Assembly (NCBI RefSeq): GCF_030504545.1
Contig: NZ_JAUKWP010000001.1
Location: forward strand, 419,255 to 483,254
Reading direction: 5' to 3'
Source: Lactobacillus sp. YT155
GTDB taxonomy: Bacteria; Bacillota; Bacilli; Lactobacillales; Lactobacillaceae
Length of the DNA: 64,000 bases
The translations under genes were made by a program, and so were the position numbers. A model generated the notes under the pieces. That model was not told where the DNA came from, searched no databases, and was given only the letters and a program-made list of their open reading frames with translations. Shown here piece after piece: positions 11,197 to 20,787 of the stretch (position 1 is the first letter of the stretch; every line of letters begins with the position of its first letter).

Positions 11197-12045
11197 GTGA
11201 AAAAACTTAAAAAAAATAAATTATTAATTTTTATGCTTTTGCTAGTCTTTGTAGTCATCCTGAGTGGATGTTCCGCAAACTATTACAATGAACCAATTAC
11301 AGCTAACAGTACTGGATTCTGGGATCACTATATTCTATATAACTTCTCACAATTCATTCTTTGGTTGTCTCAACTTGCTAACGGTAGTTATGGATGGGGT
11401 ATCATCATCTTTACCATCATCATCAGAATTTTCTTACTACCATTAAACTACTATCAAACTAAGACAATGAGAAAACAAACGGCATTGCAACCTCAAATTC
11501 AAGAGTTGCAAAAGAAATATCCTGGCAAGGATATGGAAAGTCGCCAATTATTGTCACAAGAACAACAAAAGCTTTATAAAGATGCTGGTGTGAATCCATT
11601 TGCCAGTTTATTGCCAATGTTGATTCAATTGCCAGTTATGTTTGCTTTGTACCAAGCAATCTTTAAGACTACTCAGTTAAGAACTGGGACTTTCTTATGG
11701 ATGGAGCTTGGTAAACCGGATCCATATTTCGTAATGGCAATCTTGGCTGCCCTCTTCACTTTCTTAAGTACTTATATTAATAACTTAACGCAACCTGTTC
11801 AAAACAGTATGAACAAGATTATGATGTTTGTAATGCCAGTCATCATCTTCATTCCTGCGCTAAGTTTTGCTAGTGCGATTACCTTATACTGGGTTGTAAC
11901 TAATGCGTTCCAAGTAGTTCAAACCCTCTTCTTCCAAAATCCATTCAAGTATCGTCGTGAACAAAGAGAAAAAGAAGAAGCTAAGAAAGCTAAAGAAAAA
12001 GCTATTCGTAAAGCTAAGAAGAAAGCTTATAAGAAACGAAAATAA
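11197..12045 (+). CDS. yidC: membrane protein insertase YidC/OxaA (lipoprotein)
   Basis: This 282-residue protein inserts and folds inner-membrane proteins, alone or with the Sec translocon. It has a lipoprotein signal (hydrophobic residues 8-24, lipobox LSGC near residue 25), then the OxaA core from about residue 65 with helices at 65-85, 145-165, 175-195 and 205-235. The C-terminal tail is highly basic, typical of ribosome-binding YidC tails. The start is GTG at 11197, with AAAGG upstream. The jag gene that often follows yidC is missing here. Confidence 0.95.
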   Translation: MKKLKKNKLLIFMLLLVFVVILSGCSANYYNEPITANSTGFWDHYILYNFSQFILWLSQLANGSYGWGIIIFTIIIRIFLLPLNYYQTKTMRKQTALQPQIQELQKKYPGKDMESRQLLSQEQQKLYKDAGVNPFASLLPMLIQLPVMFALYQAIFKTTQLRTGTFLWMELGKPDPYFVMAILAALFTFLSTYINNLTQPVQNSMNKIMMFVMPVIIFIPALSFASAITLYWVVTNAFQVVQTLFFQNPFKYRREQREKEEAKKAKEKAIRKAKKKAYKKRK

Positions 12046-12102
12046 TTGACGTTTGTCAAAAAAACGCTTATTATTTAAAACAATTAAATAGTTAAAGTAG
12101 TC

Positions 12103-12161
12103 AAAGTGCTTTAAACCAACTAGAAGAAATTAGGTCTAGTTGGTTTTATCGCGCTTTTTTT
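12103..12161 (+). terminator. yidC terminator (long two-part hairpin)
   Basis: A 12-bp inner stem (AAACCAACTAGA / TCTAGTTGGTTT) is capped by a 9-base loop. A 7-bp outer stem (AAAGTGC / GCGCTTT, one wobble pair) closes it, and T7 follows. It is unusually long for a simple terminator but has no T-box or other riboswitch signature that I can see. Confidence 0.75.
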
Positions 12162-12183
12162 ATTGCAAAAAAAGGATGAGAAA

Positions 12184-13566
12184 ATGAGTACAACTACCGA
12201 TTACGATACAATTGCCGCTATTTCAACGCCACCTGGAGAAGGAGCAATCTCGATTGTCAGATTGTCAGGTGATGACAGTATCAAAATAGCTAGTGAAATA
12301 TTTAAGGGTAAAGATTTAGCCAAAGTTGATTCGCATACAATCAATTATGGACATATTGTTGAAGATGGACATAACGTTGATGAAGTAATGATTAGTGTCA
12401 TGAGAGCACCAAAAACCTTCACGACTGAAGATGTAGTTGAAATCAATACTCACGGAGGAATTGTTGCAACTAATGAAGTGTTACAGTTGCTAATCGCCAA
12501 TGGTGCTAGAATGGCCGAACCGGGAGAATTTACCAAGCGAGCTTATCTAAATGGTCGTATTGATTTGACTCAGGCTGAATCGGTAATGGATATTATCCGA
12601 GCAAAAACCGACAAAGCCATGCAGGTAGCCGTTAATCAACTCGACGGTAGTCTGTTAAAACTAATCAGAAACTTACGTCAAGATATCTTAGATGTCCTCG
12701 CTAATGTTGAAGTTAATATCGATTATCCCGAATATGATACTGATGAATTAACAACTAAAATGTTGCTTGAAAAAGCGCAACTAGTTAAAGGTCATATTCA
12801 TGAACTATTAAAGACTGCACAAAATGGTGAAATTCTACGAGAGGGTCTGGCAACAGCTATTGTTGGTAAACCTAACGTTGGAAAATCAAGTATTTTAAAT
12901 ACACTATTAGATGAAGATCGGGCCATCGTCACTGATATCGCCGGAACTACGCGTGATGTGATTGAACAATTTGTTAACTTGGACGGAATTCCTTTGCGAC
13001 TAATTGACACCGCTGGAATTAGAGAAACCGAAGATAAGGTTGAAAAAATCGGTGTTGATAGAAGTAAGAAAGCTATTAATGACGCCGATTTAGTTATCTT
13101 AGTCCTTGATTCAAGTCGTCAATTGATTAATGAAGATACAGATCTTTTAGAGCTGACTAAGGATAAAAAACGTATCATTATTTTGAATAAAAACGACTTA
13201 GATGCCAAAGTAAAAAGTGACGACTTGTCCAGTTATATCACCGGTTCTGATAAATTGATTTCAACATCGGCAGTAACAAATGATGGGATTGATGAAATCA
13301 AACAAGCCGTTAAAGAACTTTTCATGTTAGGAATTGAAGATTCACGAAATGATGTCCTCGTCACTAATGCACGTCAGGCTGGTTTGTTAAAACAGGCCGA
13401 CAAAAGTTTAGACGATGTTATTCAAGGAATTAGTGACGGAATGCCAATTGATTTAGTTCAAATTGATATGACTAACTGTTGGGAGAAACTCGGTGAGATC
13501 ACCGGTGAGAGCTATCCTGATGAATTAATAACACAACTATTTAGCCAATTTTGTTTAGGGAAGTAA
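12184..13566 (+). CDS. mnmE: tRNA modification GTPase MnmE
   Basis: This 460-residue GTPase works with MnmG to add carboxymethylaminomethyl or related groups at U34 of certain tRNAs. The N-terminal folate-binding domain begins [21 protein letters not shown]. The G domain has the P-loop GKPNVGKSS near residue 223, [13 protein letters not shown] and NKND. The C-terminus ends CLGK, the form of the catalytic CxGK tail. I chose the ATG at 12184, preceded by AAAGGA, over an upstream TTG. mnmG follows after one base. Confidence 0.96.
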   Translation: MSTTTDYDTIAAISTPPGEGAISIVRLSGDDSIKIASEIFKGKDLAKVDSHTINYGHIVEDGHNVDEVMISVMRAPKTFTTEDVVEINTHGGIVATNEVLQLLIANGARMAEPGEFTKRAYLNGRIDLTQAESVMDIIRAKTDKAMQVAVNQLDGSLLKLIRNLRQDILDVLANVEVNIDYPEYDTDELTTKMLLEKAQLVKGHIHELLKTAQNGEILREGLATAIVGKPNVGKSSILNTLLDEDRAIVTDIAGTTRDVIEQFVNLDGIPLRLIDTAGIRETEDKVEKIGVDRSKKAINDADLVILVLDSSRQLINEDTDLLELTKDKKRIIILNKNDLDAKVKSDDLSSYITGSDKLISTSAVTNDGIDEIKQAVKELFMLGIEDSRNDVLVTNARQAGLLKQADKSLDDVIQGISDGMPIDLVQIDMTNCWEKLGEITGESYPDELITQLFSQFCLGK

Positions 13567-13567
13567 A

Positions 13568-15469
13568 ATGATGAAAGAATACGAATCAAGTGATTATGAT
13601 GTTGTTGTAGTTGGGGCCGGTCATGCTGGATCAGAAGCCGCCCTAGCCGCAGCTCGTATGGGTGAAAAGACCCTCTTAATAACAATTAATCTGGATATGG
13701 TGGCATTTATGCCTTGCAATCCTTCCGTCGGCGGACCGGCAAAAGGAATTGTCGTTAGAGAAATCGACGCCTTAGGTGGAGAAATGGGAAAAGCAATTGA
13801 TGCTACCTATATTCAAATGCGGATGTTAAATACTAGTAAAGGACCTGCTGTCCGTGCTTTGAGGGCTCAAGCAGATAAGGAACTTTATCATAGTGTGATG
13901 AAGAATACCTTGGAAAATCAACCTAACTTAACTCTTCGTCAAGGAATGGTTGAAGAGTTAATTATTGAAGATGGAGTCTGTAAAGGTGTAGTTACTAACA
14001 CAGGAGCTCGTTATCGGGCAAAAAGCGTCGTTTTAACGGCGGGAACTTCATCTCGTGGGAAAATCATCATCGGAGAGTTAATGTACTCCTCAGGGCCTAA
14101 TAATTCCCTTCCTTCAATCAAGTTGTCAGATGATCTAGAAAAACATGGATTTAAGTTAACTAGATTCAAAACTGGTACCCCACCAAGAGTTAACAAACAT
14201 ACAATTGATTTTGAAGAAACAATTGAGCAACCAGGTGATGAGGAACCAAATCATTTCTCATTCGAAACAGCCGATGAAAATTACTTAAAACTAAAAGAAC
14301 AATTGTCTTGTTGGATGACTTATACTAACGAAAAAACACATGAGATCATCAAAGAAAACCTTGACCGTGCACCAATGTTCTCTGGTGTGATTGAAGGTGT
14401 GGGACCTAGATATTGCCCTTCTATCGAAGATAAAGTGGTTCGCTTTGCTGATAAACCAAGACATCAAATCTTCTTGGAACCTGAAGGAAGAAATACTCAA
14501 GAGTATTATGTGGGGGACTTTTCAACTTCGATGCCTGAAGAAATTCAACTCGATATGATTCATTCAGTTAAGGGTCTAGAACACGCGGAAATGATGCGTC
14601 CAGGCTATGCAATCGAATATGATGTTATTGAGCCTTGGCAGTTGAAAGCGAGCTTAGAGACGAAGATAATCCCTAATCTCTTCACCGCTGGTCAAATGAA
14701 TGGTACTTCTGGTTATGAGGAAGCTGCTGGACAAGGACTAATGGCAGGAATTAATGCTGCTTTGAAGAATCAGGACAAAGAACCAATGATTCTCGGACGT
14801 GACGAAGCTTATATTGGTGTATTGATTGATGACCTTGTCACTAAGGGAACCAATGAGCCATATCGCTTGTTAACTAGCCGTGCTGAGTATCGGCTAATCT
14901 TGCGTCATGATAATGCTGATCTTCGTTTGACGGATAAAGGACATGTGATTGGTTTAATATCAGAGAAACGCTATAACGCTTTTTGTGAAAAACGTTCTGA
15001 TATCGAAGCAGAGCTTGAAAGAGTGAAAAATACAATCATTAAACCTACTGAAGAAGTTCAAGATTTCATGATTGCTAATAACTTTAAGAAGCTACAAGAT
15101 GGGATTTTAGCCGCTGACCTTATGAAACGTCCCCAGATTCATTATGGAGATGTCGAGCAATTTATCGGCAGCAAGAATCTTGATCGACGTGTAAAAGAAC
15201 AAGTTGAGGTTTCTATCAAGTATGAAGGCTACATTCAAAAAGAAAAAGCCAATGTAGCCCACTTAAGAAAAATGGAAGCTAAAAAAATTCCGGAAAACTT
15301 GGACTATACGAAAGTTAATAGTTTGGCCACTGAAGCCATTCAAAAACTTGAAAAAATTAATCCACGTACGATTGCACAGGCAAGTCGAATCAGCGGTGTT
15401 AATCCGGCTGATATTGGAATATTGAGTGTTTATATTCAACGTGGCAAGATAGCAAAAAAGAAAGCCTAA
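13568..15469 (+). CDS. mnmG: tRNA uridine-5-carboxymethylaminomethyl modification enzyme MnmG
   Basis: This 633-residue FAD enzyme is the partner of MnmE in U34 modification of tRNAs. The dinucleotide-binding motif [17 protein letters not shown] lies near residue 16. [11 protein letters not shown] carries a conserved cysteine, and [18 protein letters not shown] is a GidA-family signature. The length is normal. It is coupled to mnmE and ends at a bidirectional terminator shared with nagB. Confidence 0.97.
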   Translation: MMKEYESSDYDVVVVGAGHAGSEAALAAARMGEKTLLITINLDMVAFMPCNPSVGGPAKGIVVREIDALGGEMGKAIDATYIQMRMLNTSKGPAVRALRAQADKELYHSVMKNTLENQPNLTLRQGMVEELIIEDGVCKGVVTNTGARYRAKSVVLTAGTSSRGKIIIGELMYSSGPNNSLPSIKLSDDLEKHGFKLTRFKTGTPPRVNKHTIDFEETIEQPGDEEPNHFSFETADENYLKLKEQLSCWMTYTNEKTHEIIKENLDRAPMFSGVIEGVGPRYCPSIEDKVVRFADKPRHQIFLEPEGRNTQEYYVGDFSTSMPEEIQLDMIHSVKGLEHAEMMRPGYAIEYDVIEPWQLKASLETKIIPNLFTAGQMNGTSGYEEAAGQGLMAGINAALKNQDKEPMILGRDEAYIGVLIDDLVTKGTNEPYRLLTSRAEYRLILRHDNADLRLTDKGHVIGLISEKRYNAFCEKRSDIEAELERVKNTIIKPTEEVQDFMIANNFKKLQDGILAADLMKRPQIHYGDVEQFIGSKNLDRRVKEQVEVSIKYEGYIQKEKANVAHLRKMEAKKIPENLDYTKVNSLATEAIQKLEKINPRTIAQASRISGVNPADIGILSVYIQRGKIAKKKA

Positions 15470-15487
15470 ATTAGGCTTTCTTTTTTT
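15453..15487. terminator. bidirectional terminator mnmG / nagB
   Basis: A 9-bp stem GAAAGCCTA / TAGGCTTTC with a 3-base loop has an A-run on the left and a T-run on the right. It can end mnmG on the plus strand and nagB on the minus strand. Confidence 0.85.
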
Positions 15488-15492
15488 GTGTA

Positions 15493-16197
15493 TTATTTTA
15501 ATTTTGCAGCAGCGGCTTCATCAACGATGATTGTTACATCAGGATGATTTTGTAGTGCTGAAGCTGGAACATCTTCGGTTACAGGACCTTCAACGGTGTT
15601 ATAGATGGCTTCGGCTTTGTTTTCACCATAAGCAACTAACAAGATCTTCTTAGCTTTAAGAATTGAGCCAATTCCCATTGAGTAAGCAAACTTAGGAACA
15701 TCTTCTTCTTTATCAAAGAAACGAGTATTAGCATCAATTGTTGATTGAGTTAAAGCAACTTTTGTTGTTTTAGCATCAAATGATGAACCAGGTTCGTTGA
15801 AACCAATATGAGCATTGCGACCGATTCCTAATAGTTGCAAATCGATTGGATTTTCTTCAATGATTTTGTCGTAATCAGCAGTAGCTTGATCAGCGTCAAG
15901 GTTTGAACCATCAGGAACATATGATTTCTTGAATGGTTTTGCATAGAACAAGTTGTGTTGCATGAAGTAATGGTAGCTTTGTTCATTGTCAGCATCTAAA
16001 CCAACGTACTCATCTAAGTTAACAGAAACTTTATCAGAGAAATCTAAGTCACTTTTAGCAAGATTTTGATATAGAGTAATTGGTGAACTTCCTGTTGCTA
16101 AGCCGAATACTTGAGCATTATCAGCAAGAGCTTCTTTGAAAATTTCAAAGGCTTTTTGGCCACCTTCATTTTGATCTTTCACACGAATAATTTTCAT
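15493..16197 (-). CDS. nagB: glucosamine-6-phosphate deaminase
   Basis: This 234-residue enzyme converts glucosamine-6-phosphate to fructose-6-phosphate and ammonia, feeding amino sugars into glycolysis. NLDEYVGLD holds the catalytic Asp, and [14 protein letters not shown] holds the conserved His/Glu region. GLATGSSP is the phosphate-binding loop. The protein has the short firmicute form. I chose the ATG at 16197 with GGAGG upstream; the GTG at 16209 overlaps that ribosome site. It is monocistronic. No nagA lies next to it. Confidence 0.95.
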   Translation of the reverse strand: MKIIRVKDQNEGGQKAFEIFKEALADNAQVFGLATGSSPITLYQNLAKSDLDFSDKVSVNLDEYVGLDADNEQSYHYFMQHNLFYAKPFKKSYVPDGSNLDADQATADYDKIIEENPIDLQLLGIGRNAHIGFNEPGSSFDAKTTKVALTQSTIDANTRFFDKEEDVPKFAYSMGIGSILKAKKILLVAYGENKAEAIYNTVEGPVTEDVPASALQNHPDVTIIVDEAAAAKLK

Positions 16198-16232
16198 AAG
16201 TGCCTCCACGGGTTTTGTATTTGGTATAGTCC

Positions 16233-16261
16233 AATTTAACTTATTATGGAGTGATTGTCAA
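16233..16261 (-). promoter_or_regulatory. nagB promoter (candidate)
   Basis: On the minus strand a consensus TTGACA (16256-16261) is 17 bases from TAAATT (16233-16238), about 35 bases upstream of the nagB start codon. Confidence 0.55.
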
Positions 16262-16271
16262 GTTTGAGAAT

Positions 16272-16301
16272 AAAAAAGAACCGGCGATATATCGCCGGTT
16301 C
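16272..16301 (-). terminator. ndh terminator
   Basis: An 11-bp perfect GC-rich stem (GAACCGGCGAT / ATCGCCGGTTC) has only two bases between the arms, so the top pairs must open. On the minus strand it is followed by a T-run, just after the ndh stop. Confidence 0.85.
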
Positions 16302-16308
16302 GAAAGAA

Positions 16309-17508
16309 TTATAATTTACCTTTTGCTAAAGCAATTTTTAGCTTACTTACTTCTAAGATTGATTTGTCTTTTGAGAAGTTCTTAACGTGTGAAGCTAAGT
16401 AACCTTTGGTCTTAATATGTTTACCACCGATAATCATATCAGCAATACCTTTATGTTGACCAAGTGAAGCGATTGTACCAAGTGAATGGTAAGTGAATTT
16501 TTCAGGTTCTCCACCTTTGATTGCAGCAACAATATTTTCTGCAGCTACATCACCTTGAGCAATTGCTAATTGAGCAGTTGTTGGATATGGACGTTCAGAT
16601 TCAGGATCCATTGAAGCTGAGACATCACCGATGATATAAACTTCTGGGTTAGATTCAATATTAAGATAATCGGTAACCATAACACGATTTCTCTTAGCAT
16701 CAAAACCAGATTCGGTAATTACATCACTACCACTAACACCAACGGTCCAAACAATAGTGCTTCCAGTTACCTTATGTTCTGTTCCTTGATCGTCGTCATA
16801 TAAAACGCCGTCTTTTTCAATTTGTTTGATTTTAGCACCTGTTAAAAGGTTAATGCCGCTATCTTTAAGATAGTCAACAGCATAGTTAGCAAGATCTTCA
16901 TCAAACATAGGAAGAATTCTAGTTGCCATTTCTAAACAAGTTACTTTAATTTCTGGGACATCATATTTAGCTTGAAGCTTCTTAGTTGTATCAATTAATT
17001 CACCAAGAATTTCAACACCTGTGAAACCTGCACCACAAACTAAGATACTTAAATCATTAGGATCATTTGATTCTTTATATTTAGCAACGTTTGCTTCAAT
17101 TGTGCTGTAGATTTTCTTAGCTGTTGGAATATCTTCCAGAACTAATGAATATTCATCAGCACCTGGTAAACCAAAGTTTTCAGATCTGAAGCCTAAACCA
17201 ACAACTAAGTAGTCATAAGTCATTTCTTCGTGGTCTGAGAAAGTAACTGTCTTGTTGTCCTTATCAACTTTAGTTACAGTAGCTTGAATAAAGTTGACTT
17301 TGTTAGTATCAATTGCTGATTTGATGTTGAAACTCATTGAATCAACTGATGAAGTACCAGCAGCAATTTCATGAAGAGACATTTTCTCAACATGAATTGG
17401 GTTCTTATCCACCAAATCAATTTGTGTGTCACTAGGGGCTAACTTAGCAAGTCTTTTTGCTGTTCTGATACCAGCGTAACCTGCTCCTAAAATTAAGATG
17501 TGAGCCAT
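16309..17508 (-). CDS. ndh: type II NADH dehydrogenase
   Basis: This flavoprotein of about 399 residues oxidises NADH and passes electrons to membrane quinone without pumping protons. The FAD motif is ILGAGYAGIRTAKRLAK at the N-terminus. The NADH motif is CGAGFTGVEILGEL near residue 170. VYIIGDVSA near residue 290 is the second FAD contact. The ATG at 17508 begins MAHILILGAG; the upstream TTG overlaps the GGAGG site and is unlikely. With cydABCD nearby it supplies a short respiratory chain. Confidence 0.9.
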   Translation of the reverse strand: MAHILILGAGYAGIRTAKRLAKLAPSDTQIDLVDKNPIHVEKMSLHEIAAGTSSVDSMSFNIKSAIDTNKVNFIQATVTKVDKDNKTVTFSDHEEMTYDYLVVGLGFRSENFGLPGADEYSLVLEDIPTAKKIYSTIEANVAKYKESNDPNDLSILVCGAGFTGVEILGELIDTTKKLQAKYDVPEIKVTCLEMATRILPMFDEDLANYAVDYLKDSGINLLTGAKIKQIEKDGVLYDDDQGTEHKVTGSTIVWTVGVSGSDVITESGFDAKRNRVMVTDYLNIESNPEVYIIGDVSASMDPESERPYPTTAQLAIAQGDVAAENIVAAIKGGEPEKFTYHSLGTIASLGQHKGIADMIIGGKHIKTKGYLASHVKNFSKDKSILEVSKLKIALAKGKL

Positions 17509-17592
17509 AATTAAAACAACCTCCAATAAATTTTTCTATACACGGTTTATTATACTCTTGATTGATAAAACAACAAATAGTAGAAACAGGAA

Positions 17593-18747
17593 TTAATTTT
17601 CCTTGGATACTTTTCTTGTAATAGCGTGTTTAAGTATTAATGGTGCAATTAAGGTAGTTAATACAATTGTAAAGATGATAGCTGAATAATAGTGCTTACT
17701 GATGAGACCAGCTGCAAAGCCTGTCTGGGCAATGATAATCGCCATTTCTCCACGAGAAATCATTCCCGCACCAATGACGTATGACTCATCAATTGAGAGC
17801 CGAGACATTCTGGCACCAAGACCAGCACCGAAAAGTTTGGTCAAAATTGCAATAACTGTTAAGCAAAAAATGAAGAACCAATCACGGCCAATTGAGGCAA
17901 AGGAAATGTTCAAACCAATGCTGACAAAGAAGACGGGGATGAAAAATGAATAACCAATTACTTGAACGGAGTTATTAACCTTCTCATGGTCACTAAGTTC
18001 AGAGTAAGCAATTCCTGCAATAAAAGCTCCTAAGACCACATCAAGTTTCAAAAGATGAGAAACTATCGCCATAACCAAACATATCGATATAGCGATAATC
18101 GAATCAAAGTTATCAATCGGGATTTTTTTAGCAATATGGTCGATATAAGGCACCATTTTTCTGATGAAGAAGTAAGAAAAACCGAAGAAAATCAACCACA
18201 TAACAATCATTAAGAAGAGTGACTGAAGATCAAAGTTGCCGGAGAAGGTTCCAGTGACAACGCTTAGTAAGAAAATAGCGATGACATCATCGACAACCGC
18301 GGCACCTAAGATGGTTGCTGCTGAAATGTTGTTTAAATAATCGAGGGTTTTTAGAACCTCAACGGAAATAGAAACCGAAGTAGCTGCAAAGATAATTGAA
18401 ATAAAGAGATTTTCTTTGAGCGGAAAACCGAAGAAGTAATCGAAGACAAAGATTACCCCTACAGGAACTACAATTCCCATAATAGCGACGATTACGCTGG
18501 GACGAAGGTATTTTTTCAACAACTTAAAGTCGGTTTCAATACCGGCAATGAACATTAGAAGTATTAGGCCAATTTCGGCAAACATATCGATAATTTCGCT
18601 AGATTTAACGAAATTTAGAAGGCCAGGTCCTAAAATGACTCCTAGTAAAATAACTCCCAAAACGCTGGGAATATTGATTCGATTGAAGACGACACTGATA
18701 AGAGCAGAGCCGATTAAAATTACAACTAAAATTATTAAATTATCCAT
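17593..18747 (-). CDS. CPA2-family monovalent cation/proton antiporter
   Basis: This 384-residue integral membrane protein has about 12 hydrophobic segments and belongs to the cation:proton antiporter-2 (Kef/NapA-like) family. GAAVVDDVIAIFLLS holds the paired Asp of the ion site. No C-terminal TrkA-N regulatory domain is present, so it is a bare transporter. Substrate could be Na+ or K+ exchanged for H+. It follows the 609-residue coiled-coil gene by 28 bases on the same strand, so the two are likely cotranscribed. Confidence 0.85.
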   Translation of the reverse strand: MDNLIILVVILIGSALISVVFNRINIPSVLGVILLGVILGPGLLNFVKSSEIIDMFAEIGLILLMFIAGIETDFKLLKKYLRPSVIVAIMGIVVPVGVIFVFDYFFGFPLKENLFISIIFAATSVSISVEVLKTLDYLNNISAATILGAAVVDDVIAIFLLSVVTGTFSGNFDLQSLFLMIVMWLIFFGFSYFFIRKMVPYIDHIAKKIPIDNFDSIIAISICLVMAIVSHLLKLDVVLGAFIAGIAYSELSDHEKVNNSVQVIGYSFFIPVFFVSIGLNISFASIGRDWFFIFCLTVIAILTKLFGAGLGARMSRLSIDESYVIGAGMISRGEMAIIIAQTGFAAGLISKHYYSAIIFTIVLTTLIAPLILKHAITRKVSKEN

Positions 18748-18775
18748 GTTACCTCATTTCATATTTGTTTGGAGC

Positions 18776-20605
18776 TTAAATTAAAGCGTTGGGTAAATCT
18801 TGACTATCGGTATTATAACTGGTTTTGTTGACCACACTGACATTGATATCGCGATCAGTAATATCTTCAATTGATTGTAAATCATCTTGAGTTGTTACCA
18901 AAATATTTTCAATCACTGGCTTACTATGCAAGAGTGCACGAATGCGACCAATATTACTATGAACATTACCTAGATAAGTAAGTGACTCGAATGAAATTTC
19001 TTCATCATTAGTCATGTTCTTAAATGTTTCATCAGTAGGATCACCAATCAAAACTAAATTAGAATTACTCTTGGAGATGTTTTCAAACCACCATTTAACT
19101 AATTGTAATTCGCTACTGAAGACGTTTGTTTGTAGTCCTTTTTCATCAAATAACTGAATCGAAGTTAATTGCTCATTTTCAAATTGTTTGGTAAGAGCTG
19201 AACTACCGTCACTTCTGTAATAAATTTCTTGATCAATAGCTTGAGACTCGTTATAAAATACTGTCTTAGAAAGAATACCATCTTGGTTATAAATATTGGT
19301 CTTATTATGCTTATCTTCAGCAAAATAATCGATGGAATGAATTTTTGAATCTTCGAAGTGAACCGTCATTAAGTGATTGTCATTTTTGTCAAAAATCTTA
19401 GTAGTATCGGCAGATTTTTCAGTTTTCCAATCTGGATTATCCTGAATAGAAACACGTTTATCACTTGGATGATCGCTTACTTGTAGGTCTTTGTATAGGT
19501 CATAAACTTTTCCATCAATATTCAAATTATCAAAAGTTTGATTGGTTAAGACTAGAGTTTCTTTTCCAGTAGCTTCATCAACAAAGTTTTTGATATCGGC
19601 AGTTAATTGACCATCTTGATCGTTTGATGATTGCAAAACAGCATAAGTTTTTGATTCGTCAAACTTCACATCGCGAACTAAGTAATCAGATTGGAAAGTT
19701 TCTTGAATTTTAACATCCATCGCCTTAAGTTCTTTAGTTACTTGGGTTAAGTGAGAATTATTATTTTCTAGTTCCTTAGCAACATTGGTTAGCTGCCCTT
19801 CAAGTTGACTAATGTTTTGGGTACGGATTTGGGTGTTGTTTTTAATCTGACTATCAATTTGACTAATTTTGGTTCTAAAGTCGGAAGCAGTCGCACCGGC
19901 TTGGTCGATTCTTGATAGTAATTGTTGATTCTCGGCACTCAATGAATCATGATGAGACATCAATTCATTTCTTTGAGCAATTAAATTTTCTCTTTCTTCA
20001 TATAAGTGAGCAACGGCTTTTTTCTGATTCTCCATTAACTCATACATTTTCTTCAAATCAGTTTCATTTTTGATTTCTTCAGAAAGATTATTTTCGGCTT
20101 GTTGATTGTTTTCAATTGCTGTGTTGACCTTAGTCAAAGCCGAATCGTTAGCATTTAATTCACTTTCAACACCGTTATTTTGTTCGCGATATTTTTCTAT
20201 TAATTCGGTTTGATTATTAAGTTGTTGCTGATTATCTTCAAGTTGTTCGTAAAGTTCAGCATCATCTTGAGCCAACAATTCTTCTTTTTGTTGTGAATAT
20301 TTAGTTTGACGGTCATTTAACTCAGCGATTTTTGCTTGAGTTTGGCTTTGATCTTGAACTAACTCATCTCTTTCAGAGAATAAGGTTTGTTTCAAGTCAG
20401 TTCGCAAGTTGCTATATTCAGTGGCTAAGTCTGCCATCTGCTCTTCAATCTTGACCCGCTTGTCATGAGGGTTTAATGGAGTTGATTCAATTGGTTTTGT
20501 GGGCATAACTGGTTTAACCTCTTTGGTATTATCGGTGATATTATTGGGTTTTTCGGTATTTTTTTCTTCGGTGTTTCTAGAAAATAATGTATCTAAGAAT
20601 CCCAT
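18776..20605 (-). CDS. coiled-coil protein with a glycosyltransferase-like C-terminal half
   Basis: I do not recognise this 609-residue protein as a named family. Residues 1-48 are a disordered, Lys/Thr/Pro-rich leader. Residues 50-305 are an almost unbroken Gln/Glu/Asn-rich coiled coil. Residues 400-495 hold repeated aromatic-Asp-Gly strands (IYNQDGILS, YYRSDGSSAL, LFDEKGLQ). Residues 500-609 look like half a Rossmann fold (WWFENI, LVLIGDPTDE, ALLHSKP, ILVTTQDDL). This resembles the N-terminal part of TagE/TarM or GtfA-type glycosyltransferases, without their sugar-nucleotide-binding half. There is no signal peptide or membrane helix. It has a strong AGGAGG site and precedes the CPA2 antiporter. 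Confidence 0.7.
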   Translation of the reverse strand: MGFLDTLFSRNTEEKNTEKPNNITDNTKEVKPVMPTKPIESTPLNPHDKRVKIEEQMADLATEYSNLRTDLKQTLFSERDELVQDQSQTQAKIAELNDRQTKYSQQKEELLAQDDAELYEQLEDNQQQLNNQTELIEKYREQNNGVESELNANDSALTKVNTAIENNQQAENNLSEEIKNETDLKKMYELMENQKKAVAHLYEERENLIAQRNELMSHHDSLSAENQQLLSRIDQAGATASDFRTKISQIDSQIKNNTQIRTQNISQLEGQLTNVAKELENNNSHLTQVTKELKAMDVKIQETFQSDYLVRDVKFDESKTYAVLQSSNDQDGQLTADIKNFVDEATGKETLVLTNQTFDNLNIDGKVYDLYKDLQVSDHPSDKRVSIQDNPDWKTEKSADTTKIFDKNDNHLMTVHFEDSKIHSIDYFAEDKHNKTNIYNQDGILSKTVFYNESQAIDQEIYYRSDGSSALTKQFENEQLTSIQLFDEKGLQTNVFSSELQLVKWWFENISKSNSNLVLIGDPTDETFKNMTNDEEISFESLTYLGNVHSNIGRIRALLHSKPVIENILVTTQDDLQSIEDITDRDINVSVVNKTSYNTDSQDLPNALI

Positions 20606-20744
20606 GGTAAAAGCCTCCTGCTTTTTATTTCTAATAAGACAATACTAACATTTTAATAAATGGGTGTCAAAGCTTGATATAACACCGGTTAGAGAGATTT
20701 TATAATTTGAATTTTTAGATTTTTACTTACAAAGATTTGAGAAA

Positions 20745-20753
20745 TGATATAAT
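20745..20753 (+). promoter_or_regulatory. ackA promoter, extended -10
   Basis: TGATATAAT is a perfect extended -10 (TG-N-TATAAT). No good -35 is seen, as expected for an extended -10 promoter. A cre site starts at its last base. Confidence 0.65.
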
Positions 20754-20766
20754 GAAAGCGCTAATA
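20753..20766 (+). promoter_or_regulatory. cre site at ackA
   Basis: TGAAAGCGCTAATA matches the CcpA consensus TGWAANCGNTNWCA at 13 of 14 positions. It lies directly after the -10, covering the transcription start, a position that predicts repression. In Bacillus subtilis the ackA cre lies upstream of the promoter and activates. Confidence 0.75.
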
Positions 20767-20787
20767 CTGAAAGTGGAGAATTAGAAT

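Noticed and set aside
12046-12162. Riboswitch or T-box before mnmE
   Set aside because: No conserved T-box or aptamer sequence is present; the hairpin with T-run is enough as a terminator.
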